Source of the DNA: an uncultured Collinsella sp.
Lineage (GTDB): Bacteria; Actinomycetota; Coriobacteriia; Coriobacteriales; Coriobacteriaceae
Length of the DNA: 61,583 nt
NCBI GenBank assembly: GCA_959027945.1
Contig: CAUFRO010000008.1
Span: forward strand, 1 to 61,583
Direction of reading: 5' to 3'
Below the pieces are notes generated by a model. It was given only the letters and a program-made list of their open reading frames with translations. It did not search any database and had not been told where the DNA came from. Positions 8,407 to 15,982 of the stretch are shown here, piece by piece. The position numbers and the translations under genes were made by a program. Numbering within the stretch: the stretch's first letter is position 1; each line of letters starts with the position of its first letter.

Positions 8407-9648
8407 TTAGAGGTCCTCGCGCCAGAAGGGCATGCTCATGCAGCGCGGGCCGCCGCGGCCGCGGGAGAGCTCGGCGGAGGGCACGACGAGAAGGTCCAGG
8501 CCCTCCTTGTACAGCACGTCGTTGGTGACGGTGTTGCGGGCGTAGACGCAGATCTTGCCGGGCTCGACGCACAGGGTGTTGGAGCCGTCGTTCCACTGCT
8601 CGCGGGAGGCCGCGATCGGGTCGCCGCCGCCGCAGGGGATCAGCTTGACCTGGTCGACGCCGGTGGCGTCCTCCAGGACGTGCTCGAGGGTGTCCTCGAT
8701 CAGGCGGATGTTCACGTCGCCCGGGTTCTTGCCGGCGGTCAGCTCGTAGACGCGCAGGGTGCCCATGATGGCGGGGTGGATCGTGAACTTATCGACGTCG
8801 ATCTGGGTGAAGACCGTGTCGAGGTGCATGAAGGCGCGCGAGACCGGGATGTCGAAGGCCAGGATGCGCTCGACCTTGGAGTCGGAGTTCCAGAAGATGT
8901 TCTGGGCCATGACGTCGATCGCGGCGGCCTGGGTGCGCTGGGAGATGCCGACGGCGAGGGTCTTCTCGTTGATGTTCAGCACGTCGCCGCCCTCGGTGTG
9001 GAACTGGCAGTCGCGGCGGAAGTACAGCGAGACGTCCTTGTAGTCGGGGTGGTACTTGAAGACGTACTTGCCGTACAGGGTCTCGCGGTTGCGGGTGACC
9101 GAGTACATGCGGTTGAGGTTGACGCCCTCGCCGACGACCGCGAACGGGTCGCGGGTGAAGTAGAGGTTGGGCATCGGGTCGATGATCAGGTCGGACTCGG
9201 ACTCGGAGTTGACCAGGGAGTCGAGGGTCGTGGACGCCGTGAGGGGCATGTCGATCTCGGACTTGGTCATGCCGGCCATGGTCTTCTTGACGAACTCGAG
9301 GTTGTCCTCGATGGAGTCCAGCTTCTCGCGGACGATCTGCGGCATGTGCTGGCCGCGGATGCCGGCCTCGGCGATGTACTGGTCGGTGAACTCGGCGCGG
9401 GCGCCGGGGACCTGGTCGAACACCTCGGCGACGAGGTTCTCGAGGTAGAGGACCTCCACGCCCTGGTCCCTCAGGATCTGGGCGAAGGTGTCGTGCTCCT
9501 GCTGCGCGACCTCCAGGAACGGGACGTCGTCGAACAGGAGTCGCTCGAGCTCGTCGGGCGGCAGGTTGAGGAGCTCGTCGCCGGGACGGTGCAGGCAGAC
9601 CTTCCTGAGCTTGCCGATCTCGGAAGGCACGTGCAGACCTTTCGTCAT
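8407..9648 (-). CDS. arcA: arginine deiminase, copy 1
   Basis: Cytosolic enzyme of 413 aa that hydrolyses arginine to citrulline and ammonia, giving ATP through the arginine deiminase pathway. Family motifs are YFTRDPFAVV, the catalytic His region FHTEGGDVL, HLDTVFTQID and the nucleophile Cys403 in GGPRCMSMPFW. The ATG at 9648 is preceded by AAAGGTAGGAGGCC. It is followed by argF and the antiporter gene. The protein is identical to the copy at 11497-12738, and the DNA appears identical from about 8406 to 9672. Confidence 0.97.
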   Translation of the reverse strand: MTKGLHVPSEIGKLRKVCLHRPGDELLNLPPDELERLLFDDVPFLEVAQQEHDTFAQILRDQGVEVLYLENLVAEVFDQVPGARAEFTDQYIAEAGIRGQHMPQIVREKLDSIEDNLEFVKKTMAGMTKSEIDMPLTASTTLDSLVNSESESDLIIDPMPNLYFTRDPFAVVGEGVNLNRMYSVTRNRETLYGKYVFKYHPDYKDVSLYFRRDCQFHTEGGDVLNINEKTLAVGISQRTQAAAIDVMAQNIFWNSDSKVERILAFDIPVSRAFMHLDTVFTQIDVDKFTIHPAIMGTLRVYELTAGKNPGDVNIRLIEDTLEHVLEDATGVDQVKLIPCGGGDPIAASREQWNDGSNTLCVEPGKICVYARNTVTNDVLYKEGLDLLVVPSAELSRGRGGPRCMSMPFWREDL

Positions 9649-9713
9649 GGCCTCCTACCTTTCTTTCGGGCCCCTGTCAGGGCCGATTCGTTAGCGCCCC
9701 TCCGTGTGAGGCG

Positions 9714-9796
9714 TTATTGCTGACGACATATTTATATCCAAAATCAGCTCATACTTCCACCTTGCCCCCGAACGGTTTTTTATAGGGGGTGAACGG
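9714..9796 (-). promoter_or_regulatory. arcA copy 1 promoter with paired CCGTTC boxes
   Basis: On the minus strand, two CCGTTC hexamers (GAACGG on the plus strand at 9791-9796 and 9770-9775) start exactly 21 bp apart. Then come GGGGGCAAGGTGGAAG and, about 17 bp later, a -10-like GGATATAA. The -35 position (TGGAAG) is poor, as expected for an activator-dependent promoter. The same layout is seen upstream of arcA copy 2. Confidence 0.55.
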
Positions 9797-10025
9797 CATA
9801 CACATATACTTCACGCATGGCACACTTCATCTTAATAAAGCGTATTTACGTGCTTAAACGCGTTTTAATCCTAAAATCAAATGGAACTAAACTTTGTTAA
9901 ACCATCCTCAAATTGCATATTTCCAATAAACCTATGAATAGAATTAGCGGTTCACACCGCGTCTCAACCATTTTCATTTTTATTCAGAAAAAAGTTTGTC
10001 CTATTCATTTCTGGTAAATAAATTA

Positions 10026-10052
10026 CCGTTTACCAGACGCTTGATACCGTTC
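10026..10052 (+). promoter_or_regulatory. third CCGTTY pair with 21-bp spacing
   Basis: CCGTTT at 10026-10031 and CCGTTC at 10047-10052 start 21 bp apart, in the opposite orientation to the arcA boxes. A TATAAG lies 13 bp further on. No plus-strand gene follows before the terminator, so this may drive a small RNA, or may be a distal site for arcA. Confidence 0.35.
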
Positions 10053-10133
10053 ACCGGAAACTCAGTATAAGGCCCAGCGGATACCGGCTCGCTTTACGGC
10101 CCCATTTGTAACAACTTGACTTCTCGGTATAGA

Positions 10134-10172
10134 AAAACGGACTCGCTTCCCCTAGGGAAACGGGTCCGTTTT
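10134..10172. terminator. bidirectional terminator
   Basis: A near-perfect 18-bp stem runs from AAAACGGAC to GTCCGTTTT, with TTCCC / GGGAA near the tip. It has A runs before and T runs after on both strands. It ends the aminotransferase gene (minus) and would also stop any plus-strand transcript. Confidence 0.8.
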
Positions 10173-10222
10173 CGATTATCTTCGGCTAATTTGGATAAGG
10201 CCCCCCGAAGACCATCGGAATC

Positions 10223-11347
10223 CTAGCGATCGAACTCCGCCAGTGCCTCGCCCAAAAGCCTCAGGCCCTCGCGCAGAACGTCCTCGCTCGCGCAGTAGCC
10301 CAGGCGTGCGCCGCAGGGAAGCTCAAAACGGCTACCGGGGACCAGCAGCACTCCCCTCTCGGACAGCAGGCGCCTGCAGAACTCCTCGTCATCCTCGGGA
10401 ATATCCAGCTGGATAAACGAGGTGGACACGCCCTGCGGGGCCGTCCAGGAAACGCGATGCTGCGTATCGATCCAAGCCTGCGCGATATCGCGGTTGCCAA
10501 ACACGATCTTGCGATTGCGCTCGAGAATCTTATCCTTGTGCTCAAGCACATAGGTCGCCAGGGTATCGTTGAACACGCCGCCGCAGATCATGGTGTAATC
10601 GCGATAGGTACGGATGCGGTTGGACACCTCTTCGTCGGCCAAGACCCAGCCCACGCGGGCCGCAGGCGTCGAATAGGTCTTCGACAACGAGTTGGTGACA
10701 ATGGCCCTCTCGTACACGTCGACCATCGACATAAAGGACTCAGTGTTCTCAAGCGGCAGGTACACCTCGTCGCACAGCACGTAGGCGCCCACCGAGCGGG
10801 CGATCTCGGCAATCTGGCCGAGCATATCGGCATCGAGCACCGTACCGATGGGGTTCGATGCGTTGTTTATGCAGATAAGCTTGGTGTTGGGGCGCACCAA
10901 GCGCTTGAGTTCCTCGATATCGGGCTTCCAGCCGAGTTCCTCGCGAAGCTCCCAATACTCGACCTCGGCGCCCAGCGTGCGCGGAATCTCGTAGAGCGGC
11001 GCGTAGGTGGGCCACTCGGCGATAACATGGTCGCCGGGCTCGACCACAGCCATGATGGCGTTGAGGTTAGCGCCCGTGCAGCCATTGGTCTGCAGAATGT
11101 GATCGGGATTGACCTCGCGACGATACAGCTTGGCAACCTCGGCCTTAAACTCCGGCGAGCCCTCGATCCAGCCGTAGTTCATCTTCTCGCGGTCCAGGCG
11201 CTCGTAAAACGTGGCGCCGTCCTGCTCATCGAGCGCGCGCAGCTCGCCCATGGTGAGCGACGAAATCGTCGACTGGGCGATGTCCCACGTGGCGCTCTTC
11301 TCCCAAACGTTGAGCCATTCCTCAACGCCAATCGTCTTGATGTCCAT
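10223..11347 (-). CDS. PLP-dependent class I/II aminotransferase
   Basis: Cytosolic fold-type I aminotransferase of 374 aa. It has the family elements NGCTGANLNAIMAVVEPGDHV, the substrate and PLP loop NNASNPIGT, DEVYLP, and the Schiff-base Lys in SLSKTYSTPAARVGW. The C-terminal Arg motif may be FELPCGARLGYC. The ATG at 11347 has AAGGAG 8 nt upstream. It lies between two arginine deiminase copies, so its substrate may be arginine-related, but the sequence alone does not fix this. Confidence 0.85.
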   Translation of the reverse strand: MDIKTIGVEEWLNVWEKSATWDIAQSTISSLTMGELRALDEQDGATFYERLDREKMNYGWIEGSPEFKAEVAKLYRREVNPDHILQTNGCTGANLNAIMAVVEPGDHVIAEWPTYAPLYEIPRTLGAEVEYWELREELGWKPDIEELKRLVRPNTKLICINNASNPIGTVLDADMLGQIAEIARSVGAYVLCDEVYLPLENTESFMSMVDVYERAIVTNSLSKTYSTPAARVGWVLADEEVSNRIRTYRDYTMICGGVFNDTLATYVLEHKDKILERNRKIVFGNRDIAQAWIDTQHRVSWTAPQGVSTSFIQLDIPEDDEEFCRRLLSERGVLLVPGSRFELPCGARLGYCASEDVLREGLRLLGEALAEFDR

Positions 11348-11403
11348 GGCCAAGCTCCTTACAAAAGCAGTCATCCAATCGTGTTGACGTCCCTCATACA
11401 AGA

Positions 11404-11435
11404 TTGGGGCGGTGCGAAAACCCGCACCGCCCCAA
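11404..11435 (-). terminator. terminator of arcA copy 2
   Basis: A perfect 13-bp stem (TTGGGGCGGTGCG / CGCACCGCCCCAA) with a 6-nt loop lies between arcA copy 2 and the aminotransferase gene. The T run is weak. Confidence 0.65.
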
Positions 11436-11496
11436 TGGGAGACATCTAATGGCAGCTAGATGTATGTATTATGACCTGTACGGGTCCTTGAAGACC

Positions 11497-12738
11497 TTAG
11501 AGGTCCTCGCGCCAGAAGGGCATGCTCATGCAGCGCGGGCCGCCGCGGCCGCGGGAGAGCTCGGCGGAGGGCACGACGAGAAGGTCCAGGCCCTCCTTGT
11601 ACAGCACGTCGTTGGTGACGGTGTTGCGGGCGTAGACGCAGATCTTGCCGGGCTCGACGCACAGGGTGTTGGAGCCGTCGTTCCACTGCTCGCGGGAGGC
11701 CGCGATCGGGTCGCCGCCGCCGCAGGGGATCAGCTTGACCTGGTCGACGCCGGTGGCGTCCTCCAGGACGTGCTCGAGGGTGTCCTCGATCAGGCGGATG
11801 TTCACGTCGCCCGGGTTCTTGCCGGCGGTCAGCTCGTAGACGCGCAGGGTGCCCATGATGGCGGGGTGGATCGTGAACTTATCGACGTCGATCTGGGTGA
11901 AGACCGTGTCGAGGTGCATGAAGGCGCGCGAGACCGGGATGTCGAAGGCCAGGATGCGCTCGACCTTGGAGTCGGAGTTCCAGAAGATGTTCTGGGCCAT
12001 GACGTCGATCGCGGCGGCCTGGGTGCGCTGGGAGATGCCGACGGCGAGGGTCTTCTCGTTGATGTTCAGCACGTCGCCGCCCTCGGTGTGGAACTGGCAG
12101 TCGCGGCGGAAGTACAGCGAGACGTCCTTGTAGTCGGGGTGGTACTTGAAGACGTACTTGCCGTACAGGGTCTCGCGGTTGCGGGTGACCGAGTACATGC
12201 GGTTGAGGTTGACGCCCTCGCCGACGACCGCGAACGGGTCGCGGGTGAAGTAGAGGTTGGGCATCGGGTCGATGATCAGGTCGGACTCGGACTCGGAGTT
12301 GACCAGGGAGTCGAGGGTCGTGGACGCCGTGAGGGGCATGTCGATCTCGGACTTGGTCATGCCGGCCATGGTCTTCTTGACGAACTCGAGGTTGTCCTCG
12401 ATGGAGTCCAGCTTCTCGCGGACGATCTGCGGCATGTGCTGGCCGCGGATGCCGGCCTCGGCGATGTACTGGTCGGTGAACTCGGCGCGGGCGCCGGGGA
12501 CCTGGTCGAACACCTCGGCGACGAGGTTCTCGAGGTAGAGGACCTCCACGCCCTGGTCCCTCAGGATCTGGGCGAAGGTGTCGTGCTCCTGCTGCGCGAC
12601 CTCCAGGAACGGGACGTCGTCGAACAGGAGTCGCTCGAGCTCGTCGGGCGGCAGGTTGAGGAGCTCGTCGCCGGGACGGTGCAGGCAGACCTTCCTGAGC
12701 TTGCCGATCTCGGAAGGCACGTGCAGACCTTTCGTCAT
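11497..12738 (-). CDS. arcA: arginine deiminase, copy 2
   Basis: Second arginine deiminase gene of 413 aa, with a protein identical to the copy at 8407-9648. The DNA appears identical from 11496 to 12762, at a constant offset of 3090 bp. The identity stops 1 base after the stop codon and 24 bases before the start codon. Beyond that the upstream regions are only loosely alike, and the downstream regions are unrelated. The gene has its own promoter with paired CCGTTC boxes and its own terminator, and is not followed by argF. It is intact, with Cys403 and all motifs present. Confidence 0.96.
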   Translation of the reverse strand: MTKGLHVPSEIGKLRKVCLHRPGDELLNLPPDELERLLFDDVPFLEVAQQEHDTFAQILRDQGVEVLYLENLVAEVFDQVPGARAEFTDQYIAEAGIRGQHMPQIVREKLDSIEDNLEFVKKTMAGMTKSEIDMPLTASTTLDSLVNSESESDLIIDPMPNLYFTRDPFAVVGEGVNLNRMYSVTRNRETLYGKYVFKYHPDYKDVSLYFRRDCQFHTEGGDVLNINEKTLAVGISQRTQAAAIDVMAQNIFWNSDSKVERILAFDIPVSRAFMHLDTVFTQIDVDKFTIHPAIMGTLRVYELTAGKNPGDVNIRLIEDTLEHVLEDATGVDQVKLIPCGGGDPIAASREQWNDGSNTLCVEPGKICVYARNTVTNDVLYKEGLDLLVVPSAELSRGRGGPRCMSMPFWREDL

Positions 12739-12799
12739 GGCCTCCTACCTTTCTTTCGGGCCTTACTGGCCGAATGTATCAGCGCCCCTCCGTATGGGA

Positions 12800-12886
12800 C
12801 GCTGCTTGCTGACAGCTCTAGTTATATCCAAAAACCACCTGCAATTCCACCTCGCCCCCGAACGGTCAGCAAAGTGCGATGAACGG
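12800..12886 (-). promoter_or_regulatory. arcA copy 2 promoter with paired CCGTTC boxes
   Basis: On the minus strand, CCGTTC boxes (plus-strand GAACGG at 12881-12886 and 12860-12865) start 21 bp apart. They are followed by GGGGGCGAGGTGGAAT and a -10-like GGATATAA. The 15 bases between the boxes differ completely from copy 1, yet boxes, spacing and downstream GGGGGC-AGGTGGAA are kept. Confidence 0.55.
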
Positions 12887-13289
12887 TATATCTCATATGA
12901 TTCCCCCATGATGCACTTCGGTTCTCTAAAGCAGGTTTTCAAAGGTAAATGTTCTTTTTTCTAAGGAATTAAGCTAGATTGCACAAATATTTTCATGTTT
13001 AGGAATTGCATAGCTAAAACGGTTTTCTGCATATATATGTCGTTTGTTCATGATTCAATTTGGATTCGATTATATTCAGCTCTCAATCATTCTTATTCAT
13101 ACATCCTCACCAATTGAGTATGGATATAGATTGTTTCTAAACGAGTTGGGCAGTTAGTTGCATGCCTTGGCAGCGTAAGAAGTAGGTAAAGATACCGTTC
13201 GCGCGATGCGTCCGTGCCACAGGTCGACTAAATTGAGACAATAGTGATTAGTGTTAGGCTACCGTCCCTTGTGGGGACTGAACGGACAG
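12887..13289. other. divergent intergenic region arcA2 / ppk1
   Basis: AT-rich spacer of about 400 bp between the divergent arcA copy 2 and ppk1. It should hold the ppk1 promoter, but I cannot name a convincing -35/-10 pair. No RNA or gene is recognised. Confidence 0.5.
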
Positions 13290-15869
13290 ATGCATATGCC
13301 GAGCAAAATCGAAAAGAAGCAAGCCGCCGCAAAGCTGCGCAAACCGCCGCGCGACTTCTCGTACACGCAAAACCGAGAGCTCAGCTGGCTACGCTTTGAC
13401 AACCGCGTGCTCGACGAAGCCTTCGACGAAACCGTTCCGTTATTCGAGCGACTAAAGTTCGTCTCGATCTTCGAGTCCAACCTCGACGAGTTCCTTATGG
13501 TGCGCGTGGGCGGCCTGTCCGATCTGGCGGAGCTCAAAAAACAACCTGTCGACAACAAGAGCAATATGACCGCCTCCGAACAGGTCGATGCTGTCATGGC
13601 CGAAATGCCCGGGCTCCTTACCCGTTGGGAGTCCATCTTTAAGAGCATCGAGGGCAAGCTCGACACCTTGGGCGTTCACCGCGCCCGCATCGATTCGCTT
13701 ACGCCCGAGGAGCGCACCTTTGTAACCCGCTACTTCCAGGCCTACGTGTCACCGGTCATCTCGCCGCTGGTCATCGATCCGCGCCACCCCTTCCCCAACC
13801 TGCGCAATGGCGCGCTCTATCTGGCCTGTGGTCTGGACGGCGCCACCGACGAGGAGAGCCTGCTGGGCCTTATCGAGATTCCCGCCTCAATGAACCGCGT
13901 GGTCGAGATCCCCTCGCCCACCGGCACCTACTCCTACATCTTGCTCGAGGGCGTCATCCTCGCCTGCTTGGACAGCTGCTTTGGCTCCTGTAAGCCGCTG
14001 GATCGTGCGCTGATCCGCGTCACCCGCAACGCCGACATCGATCCGGACGGCGAGGGCGTCGAAGAGGAAGAGGACTACCGCCAGCACATGAAGCGCATCC
14101 TCAAGAAGCGCCTGCGCCTGCAGCCGGTAGTGCTCGCGGTCTCGGGGTCGCTCGAGAAGGCAACGCTCAAGACTATCCGCAAGGCGCTCGAGCTTTCGCG
14201 CCGCTCTGTCTTTACCTGCGATATCCCGCTCAACCTGGGCTACGTCTTCGGCATTGAGGGCAAGATTCCCGAGCACCTGCGCAACGAGCTGCTCTTTACG
14301 CCGTTTAGGCCGCAGCCCAATCCCAACATCGACATGACCCGCTCCATCCGCGAGCAGGTGCTGCAGCACGACAAGCTGCTCTTTTATCCCTACGAGGCCA
14401 TGAACCCGTTCTTGGACCTGGTGCACGAGGCCGCCTATGACCCCGAGTGCATCTCGCTGCGCATCACGCTCTACCGCGTGGCCAAGCAGAGCCGCCTGTG
14501 CGAGTCGCTGATCGATGCTGCCGAGAACGGCAAAGAGGTCACGGTGCTCATGGAGCTCCGCGCGCGCTTTGACGAGCAGAACAACATCGAGTGGGCCGAG
14601 CGTCTGGAAGAAGCGGGCTGCACCGTCATCTATGGTTCCGAGGGCTTTAAATGCCACTCAAAGATCTGCCAGCTCACCTATCGCGAGGGTATGGCGCTCA
14701 CCCGCCTCACGCTTTTGGGCACCGGCAACTTTAACGAGAAGACGGCCAAACTCTACAGCGACTTTATGCTCATGACGGCCCATCCCGGCATCGGTGAAGA
14801 CGCCAACCTGTTCTTCCGCAATCTGTCGCTGGGCAACCTGCGCGGCGACTACCGCTTCCTGGGTGTGGCGCCCGTCGGACTGAAACCGCTCATCATGCGC
14901 GGGCTTGACCGCGAGATCCAGCGCGCCCTTGCCGGCGAGCCCGCCCGCGTGTTCTTTAAGCTCAACTCGCTGACCGACCGCGAGGTTATCGACAAGATCG
15001 CCGAGGCATCGTGTGCCGGCGTGCGCGTAGACATGATCATCCGCGGCATCTCGTGCCTCAAGCCCGGTGTTCCGGGCAAGACCGAGAACGTGCATGTCCG
15101 CTCCATCGTCGGACGCTTTTTGGAGCACGCCCGTGTTTACGCTTTTGGCGTGGACTCGGACATGATTTACCTGAGCTCGGCAGACATGATGACACGCAAC
15201 ACCGAGCACCGCGTGGAGATCGCCTTCCCCGTGCTCGACCCCACCTGCCGCGCCCTAGTGCACGAGTACATGGGCATGCAGCTGCAGGACAACGTGAAGG
15301 CCCGCAGCCTCACGAGCGACGGCACCTGGGTCCCCGTGGAACGTGCAGAGGGTGAGAAACCCTTCAACTCGCAGGAAGCTCTACTGGAGCGTGCCTATCG
15401 CAACGCCGAGGCCGCCGCGCAGCAGCGCGCACAGGAGAAGGAACGTGTGGCCGAAGAAGCTATTCAGGCCGAGGTTGAACATGGGGCAGCCGCCAAACCG
15501 GAAGCGGTTGCCACTCCCCCGGTGAATGAGCCCGAGGCTGCCGCAGAGCCCGCCATGGAGAAAGCGCCCGAGCCCGCTACCGCGACTCCGGAGCCCGCCG
15601 CCGAGGCAAAGCCCGCCCCAGCTCCTGATCCGCAGCCGACCACGCCCAAGGTCCAAGAGGTCCAGGCGACCGTCATTGAGCCCGAGCCTGCACCTGCACC
15701 TCAGCCCGAGCCGCAGGTCACCAAGTCCGCACCCGGGACGAGTGCCCGTCGCGATAAGCCCGCCGGCAAGACCAAGGCCATCGAGCGCCATCGCCCCGGC
15801 CGCGTGCGCATGGGCCTGGGCCTGATCGGTCTGGGTCTTAAGACGCTCATTACCGGCAAGACGAAATAG
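13290..15869 (+). CDS. ppk1: polyphosphate kinase 1 with C-terminal tail
   Basis: Enzyme of 859 aa that polymerises the gamma phosphate of ATP into polyphosphate. The N-terminal PPK domain starts FSYTQNRELSWLRFDNRVLDEA. The two phospholipase-D-like C-terminal domains hold the autophosphorylated His456 in FKCHSKIC and His613 in FLEHARVYAFG. The PPK core ends near residue 700. About 125 residues of Pro/Ala/Glu-rich, low-complexity sequence follow, then a basic segment and a hydrophobic helix (RMGLGLIGLGLKTLITGK). Common PPK1 proteins of about 690 aa lack this tail, which might tether the enzyme to membrane or granules. The start could also be the ATG at 13296; the ribosome site is weak for both. 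Confidence 0.93.
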   Translation: MHMPSKIEKKQAAAKLRKPPRDFSYTQNRELSWLRFDNRVLDEAFDETVPLFERLKFVSIFESNLDEFLMVRVGGLSDLAELKKQPVDNKSNMTASEQVDAVMAEMPGLLTRWESIFKSIEGKLDTLGVHRARIDSLTPEERTFVTRYFQAYVSPVISPLVIDPRHPFPNLRNGALYLACGLDGATDEESLLGLIEIPASMNRVVEIPSPTGTYSYILLEGVILACLDSCFGSCKPLDRALIRVTRNADIDPDGEGVEEEEDYRQHMKRILKKRLRLQPVVLAVSGSLEKATLKTIRKALELSRRSVFTCDIPLNLGYVFGIEGKIPEHLRNELLFTPFRPQPNPNIDMTRSIREQVLQHDKLLFYPYEAMNPFLDLVHEAAYDPECISLRITLYRVAKQSRLCESLIDAAENGKEVTVLMELRARFDEQNNIEWAERLEEAGCTVIYGSEGFKCHSKICQLTYREGMALTRLTLLGTGNFNEKTAKLYSDFMLMTAHPGIGEDANLFFRNLSLGNLRGDYRFLGVAPVGLKPLIMRGLDREIQRALAGEPARVFFKLNSLTDREVIDKIAEASCAGVRVDMIIRGISCLKPGVPGKTENVHVRSIVGRFLEHARVYAFGVDSDMIYLSSADMMTRNTEHRVEIAFPVLDPTCRALVHEYMGMQLQDNVKARSLTSDGTWVPVERAEGEKPFNSQEALLERAYRNAEAAAQQRAQEKERVAEEAIQAEVEHGAAAKPEAVATPPVNEPEAAAEPAMEKAPEPATATPEPAAEAKPAPAPDPQPTTPKVQEVQATVIEPEPAPAPQPEPQVTKSAPGTSARRDKPAGKTKAIERHRPGRVRMGLGLIGLGLKTLITGKTK

Positions 15870-15892
15870 TCGTTTGTAGAAGCAGTTTGTAG

Positions 15893-15936
15893 AAGCGCCC
15901 CGCATTTGAGGAAAGCCTCGGATGCGGGGCGCTTTT
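15893..15936 (+). terminator. rho-independent terminator of ppk1
   Basis: A long stem (AAGCGCCCCGCAT / ATGCGGGGCGCTT, with further inner pairing) and an AAAG-type loop are followed by TTTT. Confidence 0.85.
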
Positions 15937-15982
15937 CCCTGCTACCATGGTGCGAACAACAACGCGAATGACAGGCAGGGAT

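Larger units (their letters stand above)
9797..10222. other. AT-rich intergenic stretch
   Basis: No gene is supported here. The stretch is clearly richer in A and T than its surroundings. It contains a third CCGTTT/CCGTTC pair with 21-bp spacing at 10026-10052 and a bidirectional terminator at 10134-10172. Positions 10053-10172 could be a short plus-strand transcript. Confidence 0.5.

Noticed and set aside
7300..9723. 807-codon plus-strand frame (and its repeat at 11404-12882)
   Set aside because: Antisense to arcA and argF, low-complexity Val/Asp/Gly-rich translation. Useful only as further evidence that both arcA copies are identical.
13251..13289. GTG start of ppk1 at 13251
   Set aside because: No ribosome site and the extra residues do not fit the family; ATG at 13290 or 13296 is more likely.
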